Of a DNA stretch of 64,000 nt, positions 53,727 to 61,748 are shown in pieces; positions within the stretch are counted from its first letter, which is position 1, and each line of letters opens with the position of its first letter. The position numbers and the translations under genes are program-made. The notes beneath the pieces were generated by a model. It worked only from the letters and a program-made list of their open reading frames with translations. It searched no databases and had not been told where the DNA came from. Origin of the DNA: Collinsella sp. TM10-22 (lineage in GTDB: Bacteria > Actinomycetota > Coriobacteriia > Coriobacteriales > Coriobacteriaceae); contig NZ_QSOC01000002.1 in assembly GCF_003466125.1 (NCBI RefSeq), positions 124,001-188,000 on the forward strand, given 5' to 3'.

Positions 53727-54155
53727 TTAGATGACGTAGTCGTAGCCTTCGTTGGGAGCGACAAGTTGATCGAGTGTCACACCGTCGAGGTAGTCGTTGA
53801 TGAGCTTGTCCAGGTTCTTCCACACGTCGAGCGTGGGGCACTCATCAGATCGCGAGCAGCCTTTGCAGTCACCATCCAGGCAGGCGACCGGCGCCAGACT
53901 ACCCTCGGTCAGGCGCAGAATCTCGCCCACCGTGTACTGCTCGGGAGGGCGCGTGAGCACGTAGCCGCCGCCCTTGCCGCGCATGCCCGAGAGCATATTG
54001 GCGCGTACGAGTGTGGCAAGAATGTTCTCCAGATATTTCTCCGAAATCCCCTGTCGCGCCGCAATCTCTTTGAGCGGGATGCGGCCGGCCGCCTGGTGCT
54101 CTGCCAGGTCGACCATAACGCGCAGGGCATACCTGCCCTTTGTGGAAACCAACAT
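53727..54155 (-). CDS. Rrf2-family transcriptional regulator
   Basis: A 142-aa Rrf2 regulator. The N-terminal winged helix (RYALRVMVDLAEH, then ISEKYLENILATLVRANML) is clear. A cysteine cluster, Cys92, Cys97, Cys100 and Cys106 (in CLDGDCKGCSRSDEC), is IscR-like and could bind an iron-sulfur cluster. The gene is divergent from cysK, 252 bases apart, which points to cysteine or Fe-S control in the manner of CymR or IscR. GAAAGGCAGC precedes the ATG. Confidence 0.9.
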   Translation of the reverse strand: MLVSTKGRYALRVMVDLAEHQAAGRIPLKEIAARQGISEKYLENILATLVRANMLSGMRGKGGGYVLTRPPEQYTVGEILRLTEGSLAPVACLDGDCKGCSRSDECPTLDVWKNLDKLINDYLDGVTLDQLVAPNEGYDYVI

Positions 54156-54280
54156 ATATATTGCTGCCTTTCGGTCATTTAATCCGTAGAAATTCTAGCC
54201 GAAAAATTGGCTTTGAAAATACCCATCCCGTCAAGATGGTTAATCGACTCGCAATAATTCATAAATTCCTATTGCATTAC

Positions 54281-54353
54281 TAGGCTTTGCTGTCTACTAT
54301 GCTTCCCAACAGCTAAACGAACAACCTATTGGGTTTGTAGGTTTTGCTGTTAC
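54281..54353. promoter_or_regulatory. Candidate operator region upstream of cysK
   Basis: TAGGCTTTGCTGTCTA (54281-54296) and TAGGTTTTGCTGTTAC (54338-54353) are imperfect direct repeats. AACCTA (54323-54328) and TAGGTT (54338-54343) form an inverted pair inside. This arrangement in the rrf2-cysK gap suits an Rrf2 operator overlapping the cysK promoter. Confidence 0.45.
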
Positions 54354-54407
54354 ATACACCGTAAAACCACACGGTATCCAGTCATTTGAACACTTTGGAG
54401 GTTCACC

Positions 54408-55346
<939 letters not shown>

Positions 55347-55449
55347 AGCTTCTCGTTCTTAGAACGAGTCCAAGGCACGCCGGTCTCCCCTCTCTTCTGG
55401 CGGCCTGAGCTCATCCCAACAGGGTGTCCCACGAGACGTCCGAACTTGC

Positions 55450-55455
55450 TACAAT
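55450..55455 (+). promoter_or_regulatory. Possible -10 box before mnmA
   Basis: TACAAT at 55450-55455 is a good -10. Transcription from it would begin just before the hairpin at 55460, which could then act as an attenuator of mnmA. Confidence 0.35.
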
Positions 55456-55459
55456 GTCT

Positions 55460-55498
55460 GCGGCGCGGAACCAGCCTCCCGCGCCGCTTTTCTTTTTT
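55460..55498 (+). terminator. Hairpin terminator or attenuator between cysK and mnmA
   Basis: GCGGCGCGG (55460-55468) pairs with CCGCGCCGC (55479-55487), followed by TTTTCTTTTTT. It ends cysK transcription and may attenuate a transcript starting at the TACAAT box just upstream. Confidence 0.88.
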
Positions 55499-55527
55499 GG
55501 CCACATGCCACCAAGGAGAACCTCCCC

Positions 55528-56628
55528 ATGCACAATAAGCGCGTGCTCGTCGCCATGAGCGGCGGCGTCGATTCCAGCGTGACTGCGTATCTGCTCAAAA
55601 GTCAGGGTTACGAATGCGTCGGTGCCACCATGCGCCTCACCTGCCCCGCACCCGATCCTGTCACGGGCGTGAGTAAAGTCGACCGCGACATCGCTGACGC
55701 GAAGGCCGTCGCCGAGCGCCTGGGGATACCCCACCATGTGCTCGACCTGCAGCAGACCTTCGACCGCAACGTGATCGAGCGCTTCGTGACCGCCTACCAG
55801 GAGGGGCTGACGCCCAACCCGTGCATCATCTGCAACCGCCACATTAAGTTTGGCGCGTTGCTGGATGCGGCGCTGGATATGGGCTGCGACTACATCGCCA
55901 CAGGCCACTATGCCAAAACGAGCCAGGCGCCTGACGGCACCTGGCAGCTGCATCGCGGCGAGGACCCCAAAAAGGATCAGAGCTACTTTTTATATTCGCT
56001 CACGCAAGAACGCCTGGCACGCACCATCTTTCCGCTGGCAGGGCTGGACAAGGAGCGCGACGTACGCCGCATTGCCGCCGAGCAGGGCTTCATCAACGCC
56101 AAGAAGGCCGAGAGCGAGGACATCTGCTTTATCCCGGACGGCGACTACGCGGGCTATATCGAGCGCCGCTGCGGACATGCCGCTGCACCGGGCGACATTG
56201 TGTGGCGCGACGGCAGCGTGGTCGGACGCCATAACGGCGCGCTGCGCTACACCATCGGCCAGCGCAAAGGCCTGGGTGTCGCGATGGCGCATCCGGTGTA
56301 TGTAACGGGCGTCGACGCCGCCAGCAACACCGTGCATCTGGGCGAAGCCGAGGACCTAACCGCCTCGGCGCTAACTGCCGATGAGTGGATCTGGAGCGCC
56401 CCTGCCGACCGCATGGAGGCAGAGCTCAATGCCGGCGGCATTCGTGTAGGTGCCAAGTACCGCTACCGTCAGAAAGACCAGGCAGCGACACTTACGCGCG
56501 ACGAAGGCGGGCAAATGCTGCTAACTTTTGACGAGCCACAGCGAGCCATCGCCCCCGGCCAGGCCGTTGTAGTCTATCGCGGCGACATCGTCCTGGGCGG
56601 TGGTACCGTAACCGGCGCACTTAAGTAG
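55528..56628 (+). CDS. mnmA: MnmA, tRNA-specific 2-thiouridylase
   Basis: A 366-aa enzyme that adds sulfur to U34 of tRNA. The PP-loop SGGVDSS is at residues 11-17, the catalytic Cys99 is in NPCIICN and the second Cys200 is in EDICFIP. The later GQRKGLGVA and C-terminal beta-barrel follow the family. AAGGAGAACC precedes ATG 55528. It follows cysK, whose product supplies sulfur through cysteine. Convergent with the HipA-like gene, eight bases apart. Confidence 0.96.
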   Translation: MHNKRVLVAMSGGVDSSVTAYLLKSQGYECVGATMRLTCPAPDPVTGVSKVDRDIADAKAVAERLGIPHHVLDLQQTFDRNVIERFVTAYQEGLTPNPCIICNRHIKFGALLDAALDMGCDYIATGHYAKTSQAPDGTWQLHRGEDPKKDQSYFLYSLTQERLARTIFPLAGLDKERDVRRIAAEQGFINAKKAESEDICFIPDGDYAGYIERRCGHAAAPGDIVWRDGSVVGRHNGALRYTIGQRKGLGVAMAHPVYVTGVDAASNTVHLGEAEDLTASALTADEWIWSAPADRMEAELNAGGIRVGAKYRYRQKDQAATLTRDEGGQMLLTFDEPQRAIAPGQAVVVYRGDIVLGGGTVTGALK

Positions 56629-56636
56629 CCGCTGGT

Positions 56637-58010
56637 TTATCGCCGCACGTGTCGAAGTGCCTCAACAGCGGCACCAACCTCGATTACGCGACGCTCGAGG
56701 CCGCGGCGGATGGCCTCGAGTCGACCCTCCGCCGTGGCCCATTTGCTCTGCGAAAGAATCTCGATTGCCTCATCAACAAATCCGTTGAGCCGCGATGAAT
56801 CGAACCAATCGAGCGAGTCCGCAAGCGCCAGCTGGACGAAAGGGTCGGGCCCAAACGGCTTAGCGGAAAACCCAAACTCCCCAGATGAGAGCACGGCAGT
56901 TGGCACGTTATACCACAGACAGTTGCCGCTATCGAACAGCGGTGCAGGTTTTATCTCCAGGGTGTCGACATTGCGGATGATGCCAAAGTTTCGCCAATGG
57001 CGATCGCTGTTGGCCAAAAGGGCATCGCAAATGATCATCTGCGACATAGACCTTCTCACGGCAGCCTCGTCTGCTCCATGCTTACCAAGGAAGCGGCAGT
57101 ACCGGTCGTACGTCGAGTTTCCTCGCTGACCGCCAAGAGCGTTCTTAACGTAAACAGCCGGAACATATTCCTCGCGGCCGTCAAGAAAGTCGTCGCACAA
57201 ACACACAGGGCCATCGAACATCCGCTCAACCGCATAGGGAACAAACTCACCCTCTGACAGCAAGCGACGATGTAGAGCCGTTGCAACCGCCTCGTTAAAG
57301 GGACGTTGATCGTCCATGCCGCACCCCTTGACCAGGACGCGAACACCGTTGCGAATCATCCACGATTTAGGAAGCTCGCCCTCGGATGTGTTGTCGGGAT
57401 TTTTAAGACCGATGCCTTCCAGCCAACCCGAACGCCCCTCGGGCGCCGATCGCTCAAATTCGTTCTCAAAGTAATTGATGTTTCGCCATTCGAGCCCGTC
57501 GCAATCGGTCGGCCGCAGCCAATAGCAATCCGAAAGCGAGAGGCCCAGGCACTGAACCGGCACCTCAGTGCCGTTGACGATCCCTAACTCTCGGTAGCGC
57601 AAGATAAGCCCGGGGCGAACATCGGGTACCGACCGATGCCCCCACCACGCGTTGAGCTCCCGCTTATTCACCGTTGGAGAAGAGCTCGAGCATGTGCCAA
57701 ACGGCATTCGTTGCGCATCGAGGACCTCGGCGATTTCGAAGGGAAACTCGCGCGTCGGATCAAATGAGACATGCGCGACCTCATGGTCGGCCGACATCAG
57801 CGTAAACTTGCGTCCCACATCGGCTGCAGGACGGCGCCCTCGTTTGCGGACCTTTTGATAGGCGATCGCAGAATTGTACTCGATCATCTTCCGGCCGCCC
57901 ACAATATCGCACGCGAGCGTTCCCGATGCGGCAAGTTGAGATATGCGGGCTTTCGTAACGCCCAACAGGCGGGCAGCATCACCCATAGACAAGTACTCAG
58001 ACGTATCCAT
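56637..58010 (-). CDS. HTH-HipA-like kinase fusion
   Basis: A 457-aa protein. Residues about 6-52 are a MerR/excisionase-type HTH (MGDAARLLGVTKARISQL), followed by a basic linker (RKRGRRPAA). The remainder is HipA-like: a nucleotide-binding strand with Lys in VRVLVKG, NEAVATALHRRL, the catalytic loop ANSDRHWRNFG (about 330-340) and the metal-binding APLFDSG (about 352-358). HipA is normally paired with a separate HipB DNA-binding antitoxin, and none is adjacent. This single protein may therefore combine both roles or be an autoregulated kinase. ATG 58010 follows GAGGTG by nine bases. An inverted repeat at 58041-58079 is upstream. Confidence 0.8.
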   Translation of the reverse strand: MDTSEYLSMGDAARLLGVTKARISQLAASGTLACDIVGGRKMIEYNSAIAYQKVRKRGRRPAADVGRKFTLMSADHEVAHVSFDPTREFPFEIAEVLDAQRMPFGTCSSSSPTVNKRELNAWWGHRSVPDVRPGLILRYRELGIVNGTEVPVQCLGLSLSDCYWLRPTDCDGLEWRNINYFENEFERSAPEGRSGWLEGIGLKNPDNTSEGELPKSWMIRNGVRVLVKGCGMDDQRPFNEAVATALHRRLLSEGEFVPYAVERMFDGPVCLCDDFLDGREEYVPAVYVKNALGGQRGNSTYDRYCRFLGKHGADEAAVRRSMSQMIICDALLANSDRHWRNFGIIRNVDTLEIKPAPLFDSGNCLWYNVPTAVLSSGEFGFSAKPFGPDPFVQLALADSLDWFDSSRLNGFVDEAIEILSQSKWATAEGRLEAIRRGLERRVIEVGAAVEALRHVRR

Positions 58011-58040
58011 ACACCGCATCACCTCGTTAAGTAATTTACA

Positions 58041-58079
58041 CGTTTAGTTAATAGATTACAGACATCATAATACTAAACG
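58041..58079. promoter_or_regulatory. Inverted repeat upstream of the HTH-HipA gene (autoregulation candidate)
   Basis: CGTTTAGT (58041-58048) and ACTAAACG (58072-58079) are exact inverted copies around 23 bases rich in A+T, in the leader of the fusion gene. A site for its own HTH is plausible. Confidence 0.5.
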
Positions 58080-58089
58080 ACCCAAAGCG

Positions 58090-58115
58090 AAAAAAGGCCC
58101 GAGAAATCGGGCCTT
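58090..58115 (-). terminator. Terminator after the M42 peptidase gene
   Basis: On the minus strand AAGGCCCGA pairs with TCGGGCCTT around four bases, followed by a run of six T. Confidence 0.92.
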
Positions 58116-58148
58116 AGCGATTGGTCAGCCGAGTCGCAAGCTGCTCCC

Positions 58149-59177
58149 TTAGCGCTGAACGTAGGCGCGAACGAGCTCGTAGGTATTGCGCACGCCGTCG
58201 ATGTGGCTGCGCTCGTAGTTGTGGCTCGCGTACACGCCGGGACCGATCAGGCCGTGGCGGATGTCGTAACCAGCCGAAAGCGTAGCCTCGACGTCGGAGC
58301 CGTAGTGCGGGTACACGTCGATGGCGTAATCGAGCTCCAGCTCGCGCGCGATATTGGACAGCGTGGTAACCAGATCGTAGTTGTAGGGGCCACCCGAATC
58401 CTTGGCGCAAATCGAAACCATGCGCTCGGTGCAGCCCAGGTCGTCGCCCACGCAGCCCATGTCCACGCTGATCATCTCGCGCGTGTCAGCCGGCACAAAG
58501 GCACCGCCGTGGCCGACCTCCTCGTACACCGTAAAGAGCAGCGAAACCTTGCGCGAAAGGGTCACCTCGCCGTCAGCAACGGCGCGGGCCAGACCCAGCA
58601 GAATCGACGCGGATAGCTTGTCATCTAGGAAGCGGCTCTTGATGTAGCCACTCTCCGTCACCGTCGTGCGAGGATCCATAGCGATGATGTCACCGGTCTG
58701 AATACCCAGCTCGAGCACGTCGTCTTTGCTGTCGACATTCTCGTCGAGCAAGATCTCCATGTTCTTCTCGACGGTCTTGACCGGTTCATCGGCCACATGC
58801 GCCGAAGGCTCGGTGTTAAGAACCACACCCGTGTAGACGTTGCCATCACGCGTATAAACGGTGCAGTTCTCGCCATCGGCCGTAGACCACTGATGCCCGC
58901 CGAGCGTCGTGGGACGCAGGCGACCATTGTCCTTAATGGAGCGCACCATGGCGCCCAGGGTGTCGACATGGCTGGCCAACACCAGCGGCTCACCCTCGCC
59001 GCCAAGCTCGACCAGCACGTTGCCCTTATTGGAACGCTCAGGGCCAAAGCCCATATCGCGCAACGTTTCCATTAGATAATCAGTCGCCGCACGGGTATAG
59101 CCCGTAGGCGAGGCAATAGAAGTCAGCGTCTTAAGCTGGTCAGTAATATAGGAGAGCGTAGAATCCATCTTGGACAC
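58149..59177 (-). CDS. M42-family aminopeptidase/endoglucanase-type peptidase
   Basis: A 342-aa dinuclear-metal aminopeptidase of family M42. Metal ligands are seen in order: SHVDTLGAM, the bridging Asp in SRFLDDKLSAS, the catalytic Glu pair in YEEVGHGG, an Asp in ISVDMG, and the final His in YASHNYERSH. GTG 59177 is chosen since AAAGGG lies eight bases upstream; ATG 59168, three codons later, lacks a site. It acts on peptides in the cytoplasm. Terminator at 58090. Confidence 0.92.
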   Translation of the reverse strand: MSKMDSTLSYITDQLKTLTSIASPTGYTRAATDYLMETLRDMGFGPERSNKGNVLVELGGEGEPLVLASHVDTLGAMVRSIKDNGRLRPTTLGGHQWSTADGENCTVYTRDGNVYTGVVLNTEPSAHVADEPVKTVEKNMEILLDENVDSKDDVLELGIQTGDIIAMDPRTTVTESGYIKSRFLDDKLSASILLGLARAVADGEVTLSRKVSLLFTVYEEVGHGGAFVPADTREMISVDMGCVGDDLGCTERMVSICAKDSGGPYNYDLVTTLSNIARELELDYAIDVYPHYGSDVEATLSAGYDIRHGLIGPGVYASHNYERSHIDGVRNTYELVRAYVQR

Positions 59178-59296
59178 CAAAGTCACCCTTTCACATCGAA
59201 TTAAACCCACAGCAACGATACCACCACGCACAATTATTTACCTAACGAGACAACCCATCGAGCTTCTCAGAGCAGCGCCCGCCACGATAACGAGCC

Positions 59297-59424
59297 GGCG
59301 GGCCCCGCCCGTTAGCCCCACAATCTTTCCGCAGGACGGAGGAAGCCCCCGCCGCACGAAGTGCGCAGCGGGGGCTTCCGACATGTCCGAGGACGATTGT
59401 GGGGCTAACGGGCGGGGGCCCGCC
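59297..59424. repeat. Nested inverted repeat with internal hairpin
   Basis: GGCGGGCC-CCGCCCGTTAG (arm 59297-59324) and its inverted copy (59395-59424) match over about 28 bases with one single-base gap. Inside, GGAAGCCCCCGC (59341-59352) pairs with GCGGGGGCTTCC (59368-59379) and a smaller CGCAC/GTGCG stem is nested. It sits after fucO and before the M42 gene. It could be a fucO terminator or a REP-like element. A long stem of this size is unusual for a simple terminator. Confidence 0.7.
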
Positions 59425-59432
59425 GAACCAAG

Positions 59433-60599
59433 TTAGGCAGCCGGGCAGATCTTCTTGAAGAGCTCGATGACGTCGTCGAGCGTCGCCTCGCGCGGGTTGC
59501 CCGGGAAGCAGGCGTCGGCCATAGCGTCCTTGGCCAGGACCTCGATCTCGTCGGCCTTCATGGCCTCGCAGACGTGTGGGATGTTCACGTCGGCAGAGAG
59601 CTGCTTGACGGCGGCGATGGCAGCGTCAGCGGCCTCGTCGGTGCTCATGCCCGTGGTGTCAACGCCCATGGCGACGGCAACCTTGGCCAGGCGCTCGGCG
59701 CAAACCGGCTTGTTGAACTCCATGGCGATCGGCAGCAGCATGGCGCAAGCGACGCCGTGCGGGGTGTCGTAGTGAGCGGACAGGGTGTGAGCCATGGCGT
59801 GGTCGATGCCCAGGCCAACATTGGAGAAGCCCATGCCGGCGACATACTGGCCAAGGGCCATGCCCTCGCGGCCGGAGCCGGGCTGACCGGACTTGGCCTC
59901 AGCGACAGAGTCGCGCAGGTTCTCGCTAATCAGCTTAATAGCCTCAAAGTGGAACATGTCGGAGAGCTCCCAAGCGCCCTTGGTGGTGTAGCCCTCGATG
60001 GCGTGGGTCAGAGCATCCATGCCGGTAGAAGCGGTCAGGCCGGCGGGCATGGAAGCCATCATGTCGGGGTCGACGACGGCGACCTCGGGGGCGTCGTTGG
60101 TGTCGACGCACACGAACTTGCGGACCTTCTCGGGGTCGGTGATAACGTAGTTGATGGTCACCTCGGCGGCAGTACCGGCGGTCGTCGGCACGGCGATGGT
60201 GAACACGGCGTGGTTCTTAGTCGGAGCAACGCCCTCGAGGCTGCGGACATCGGCGAACTCGGGGTTGTTGATGATGATGCCGATGGCCTTGGCGGTATCC
60301 ATGGAGGAGCCGCCACCGATGGTCACGATAGCATCAGCCTCGGCGGCCTTGAAAGCCTCGACGCCGTCCTTGACGTTCTGGATAGTGGGGTTGGGCTTGA
60401 TCTCGGAGTAAAGGCTCCAAGTGATGCCGGCAGCGTCGAGCTCGTCGGTCACCTTAGCGGTAACGCCAAACTTGACCAGATCGGGGTCGGAGCAGACGAA
60501 GATCTTCTTGTAGCCGCGACGCTGGAGCTCGCCGGGGATCTCCTTGATGGCGCCGGAACCATGATAAGAAATGGTGTTGAGAACGAAACGATTAGCCAT
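59433..60599 (-). CDS. fucO: Lactaldehyde reductase / iron-containing alcohol dehydrogenase (FucO type)
   Basis: A 388-aa Fe-dependent alcohol dehydrogenase. It matches E. coli FucO along its length, including IGGGSSMDTAKAIG, TTAGTAAEVTINYVITD, GLTASTGMDALTHAIEGY and ALGQYVAGMGFSNVGLG. The iron ligands are in DALTHAIE, DHAMAHTL and DTPHG. FucO reduces lactaldehyde to propanediol during fucose or rhamnose use. ATG 60599 has GGGGAGG; an earlier extension is not coding. A palindrome at 60700-60715 could bind a LacI-family regulator. No fucose genes are near. Confidence 0.92.
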   Translation of the reverse strand: MANRFVLNTISYHGSGAIKEIPGELQRRGYKKIFVCSDPDLVKFGVTAKVTDELDAAGITWSLYSEIKPNPTIQNVKDGVEAFKAAEADAIVTIGGGSSMDTAKAIGIIINNPEFADVRSLEGVAPTKNHAVFTIAVPTTAGTAAEVTINYVITDPEKVRKFVCVDTNDAPEVAVVDPDMMASMPAGLTASTGMDALTHAIEGYTTKGAWELSDMFHFEAIKLISENLRDSVAEAKSGQPGSGREGMALGQYVAGMGFSNVGLGIDHAMAHTLSAHYDTPHGVACAMLLPIAMEFNKPVCAERLAKVAVAMGVDTTGMSTDEAADAAIAAVKQLSADVNIPHVCEAMKADEIEVLAKDAMADACFPGNPREATLDDVIELFKKICPAA

Positions 60600-60699
60600 T
60601 GATAGCCTCCCCATCGTGTGCGGGGCACCCATTACGTCCCGCGCTGTAAGTTCCATCCTAACGCTTTTGAAACAAAAAACGCGTGAGAACGTCAAAAGT

Positions 60700-60715
60700 G
60701 TTAAAGCGTTTCAAC
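60700..60715. promoter_or_regulatory. LacI-type palindromic operator candidate upstream of fucO
   Basis: GTTAAAGCGTTTCAAC is an imperfect palindrome with a central CG, of the kind LacI-family regulators bind. A related half-site AACGCTTTTG begins near 60660, and CAAAAGTGTT overlaps. It lies about 100 bases before ATG 60599 and may mark a carbon-source response. Confidence 0.4.
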
Positions 60716-60764
60716 AGGAAATGAAAAAACTGCGGCAAAGGGACAACCCCTCTGCCGCATTCGG

Positions 60765-61481
60765 TTACTTTCGACAGCCCTCTTTCCAAGCCTCGGCCGC
60801 AACCTTCCAGCGAAAGTGCAAGTCGCGTTCACGGTCGATAAACATGATGGCAAACGCGATAAACAGCAGCACGCTCGCCACCGCAATGGCGTGCAGCCCC
60901 ATGCGCTCAATACACCAGTTGCCCAGCACGGCGCCAAACACAAAGGTAAAGATCACGCCAAAGTACAGCAGGCCGTTTTCCAAAAAGCCGCGCTTGTGGG
61001 TGATGATGTAATCGTCCACGTTTTGCAGCGCGTTGCGCAAGTTGCCGATACACATGGTCGTGGCGATGCCGTGTCCATGAATCTTGCGGAAACTCTCGAC
61101 CTGCATACCGCAGGCAAACGAGGTAAGGCAGTTGGCGAGCAGGTTGAAATCGCCACCGGGGATAAAGCTCACGCCCAGCAAGATGACGGCTTCAAAGAAC
61201 ACCGTCACCTGACGCCAATGGATCACGCTGCCAAAACGCTCGTGTACCAGGTCGGCAAGCATAATGCCCACGGCAAACGAAACCACAGGGAAGAAGTAGC
61301 GCCCCGCAAGTGCCCAATTGCCCTCTGAGATGCTCACGCCCACCAGCAGGATGTTGCCCGTCTGCGCGTTGGCGAAAACATGGTCGCGCCCAATGTACGA
61401 ATACACATCCATAAAGCCACCGGCAAGCGCCAAGATGATGCCCAGCTCGATGGACTCCGATATCTGTTTGGCACGCTGCAT
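60765..61481 (-). CDS. DUF1275 (YoaK) family membrane protein
   Basis: A 238-aa protein with about six membrane helices of the DUF1275/YoaK family. Key segments are GFMDVYSYI, then FANAQTGNILLVGV, and ALQNVDDYI. The GFxDxxS motif and NxQTGN match the family, whose function is unknown. AAGGAGGATGC precedes ATG 61481. The C-terminus is basic. It lies 170 bases upstream of fucO on the same strand. Confidence 0.88.
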   Translation of the reverse strand: MQRAKQISESIELGIILALAGGFMDVYSYIGRDHVFANAQTGNILLVGVSISEGNWALAGRYFFPVVSFAVGIMLADLVHERFGSVIHWRQVTVFFEAVILLGVSFIPGGDFNLLANCLTSFACGMQVESFRKIHGHGIATTMCIGNLRNALQNVDDYIITHKRGFLENGLLYFGVIFTFVFGAVLGNWCIERMGLHAIAVASVLLFIAFAIMFIDRERDLHFRWKVAAEAWKEGCRK

Positions 61482-61677
61482 CGTCGTGCATCCTCCTTGT
61501 TGACGACCCTCTCGTGCGTTGGCGGAGACATTGCCGCCGTTCATACTGTAACCCATTGACAACATGGCGTGCGAGCGAGACGGGCCCCCAACGCGCAGAT
61601 ACACAGTCTGGAAACATACGGCGGGAGAGGCGCCGACACCCGCATCGACGCGCCGATCCGCCAGCTCATGTACTCCA

Positions 61678-61710
61678 CCAGTCTTTTTAGCCCCGTCCCA
61701 AAAAGACTGG
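61678..61710. repeat. GGGACGGGG repeat, single-arm copy
   Basis: Minus-strand CCAGTCTTTTTGGGACGGGG and the rest form a single 33-base arm: CCAGTCTTTTT at one end and AAAAAGACTGG at the other, around the core. The flanks differ from copies 1-3 but still pair. It lies immediately before a TACAAT -10-like box ahead of ygiQ. Confidence 0.75.
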
Positions 61711-61711
61711 T

Positions 61712-61717
61712 TACAAT
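61712..61717 (+). promoter_or_regulatory. Possible -10 box before ygiQ
   Basis: TACAAT at 61712-61717, 32 bases before GTG 61749, is a good -10. Its -35 would lie in the GGGACGGGG repeat arm. Confidence 0.35.
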
Positions 61718-61748
61718 TACGTGCAGCATACAAACACCGGGAGGGATC

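Noticed and set aside
61569-61748. 60-codon extension of the YgiQ gene
   Set aside because: It runs through the GGGACGGGG repeat; GTG 61749 has GGGAGGG directly upstream.
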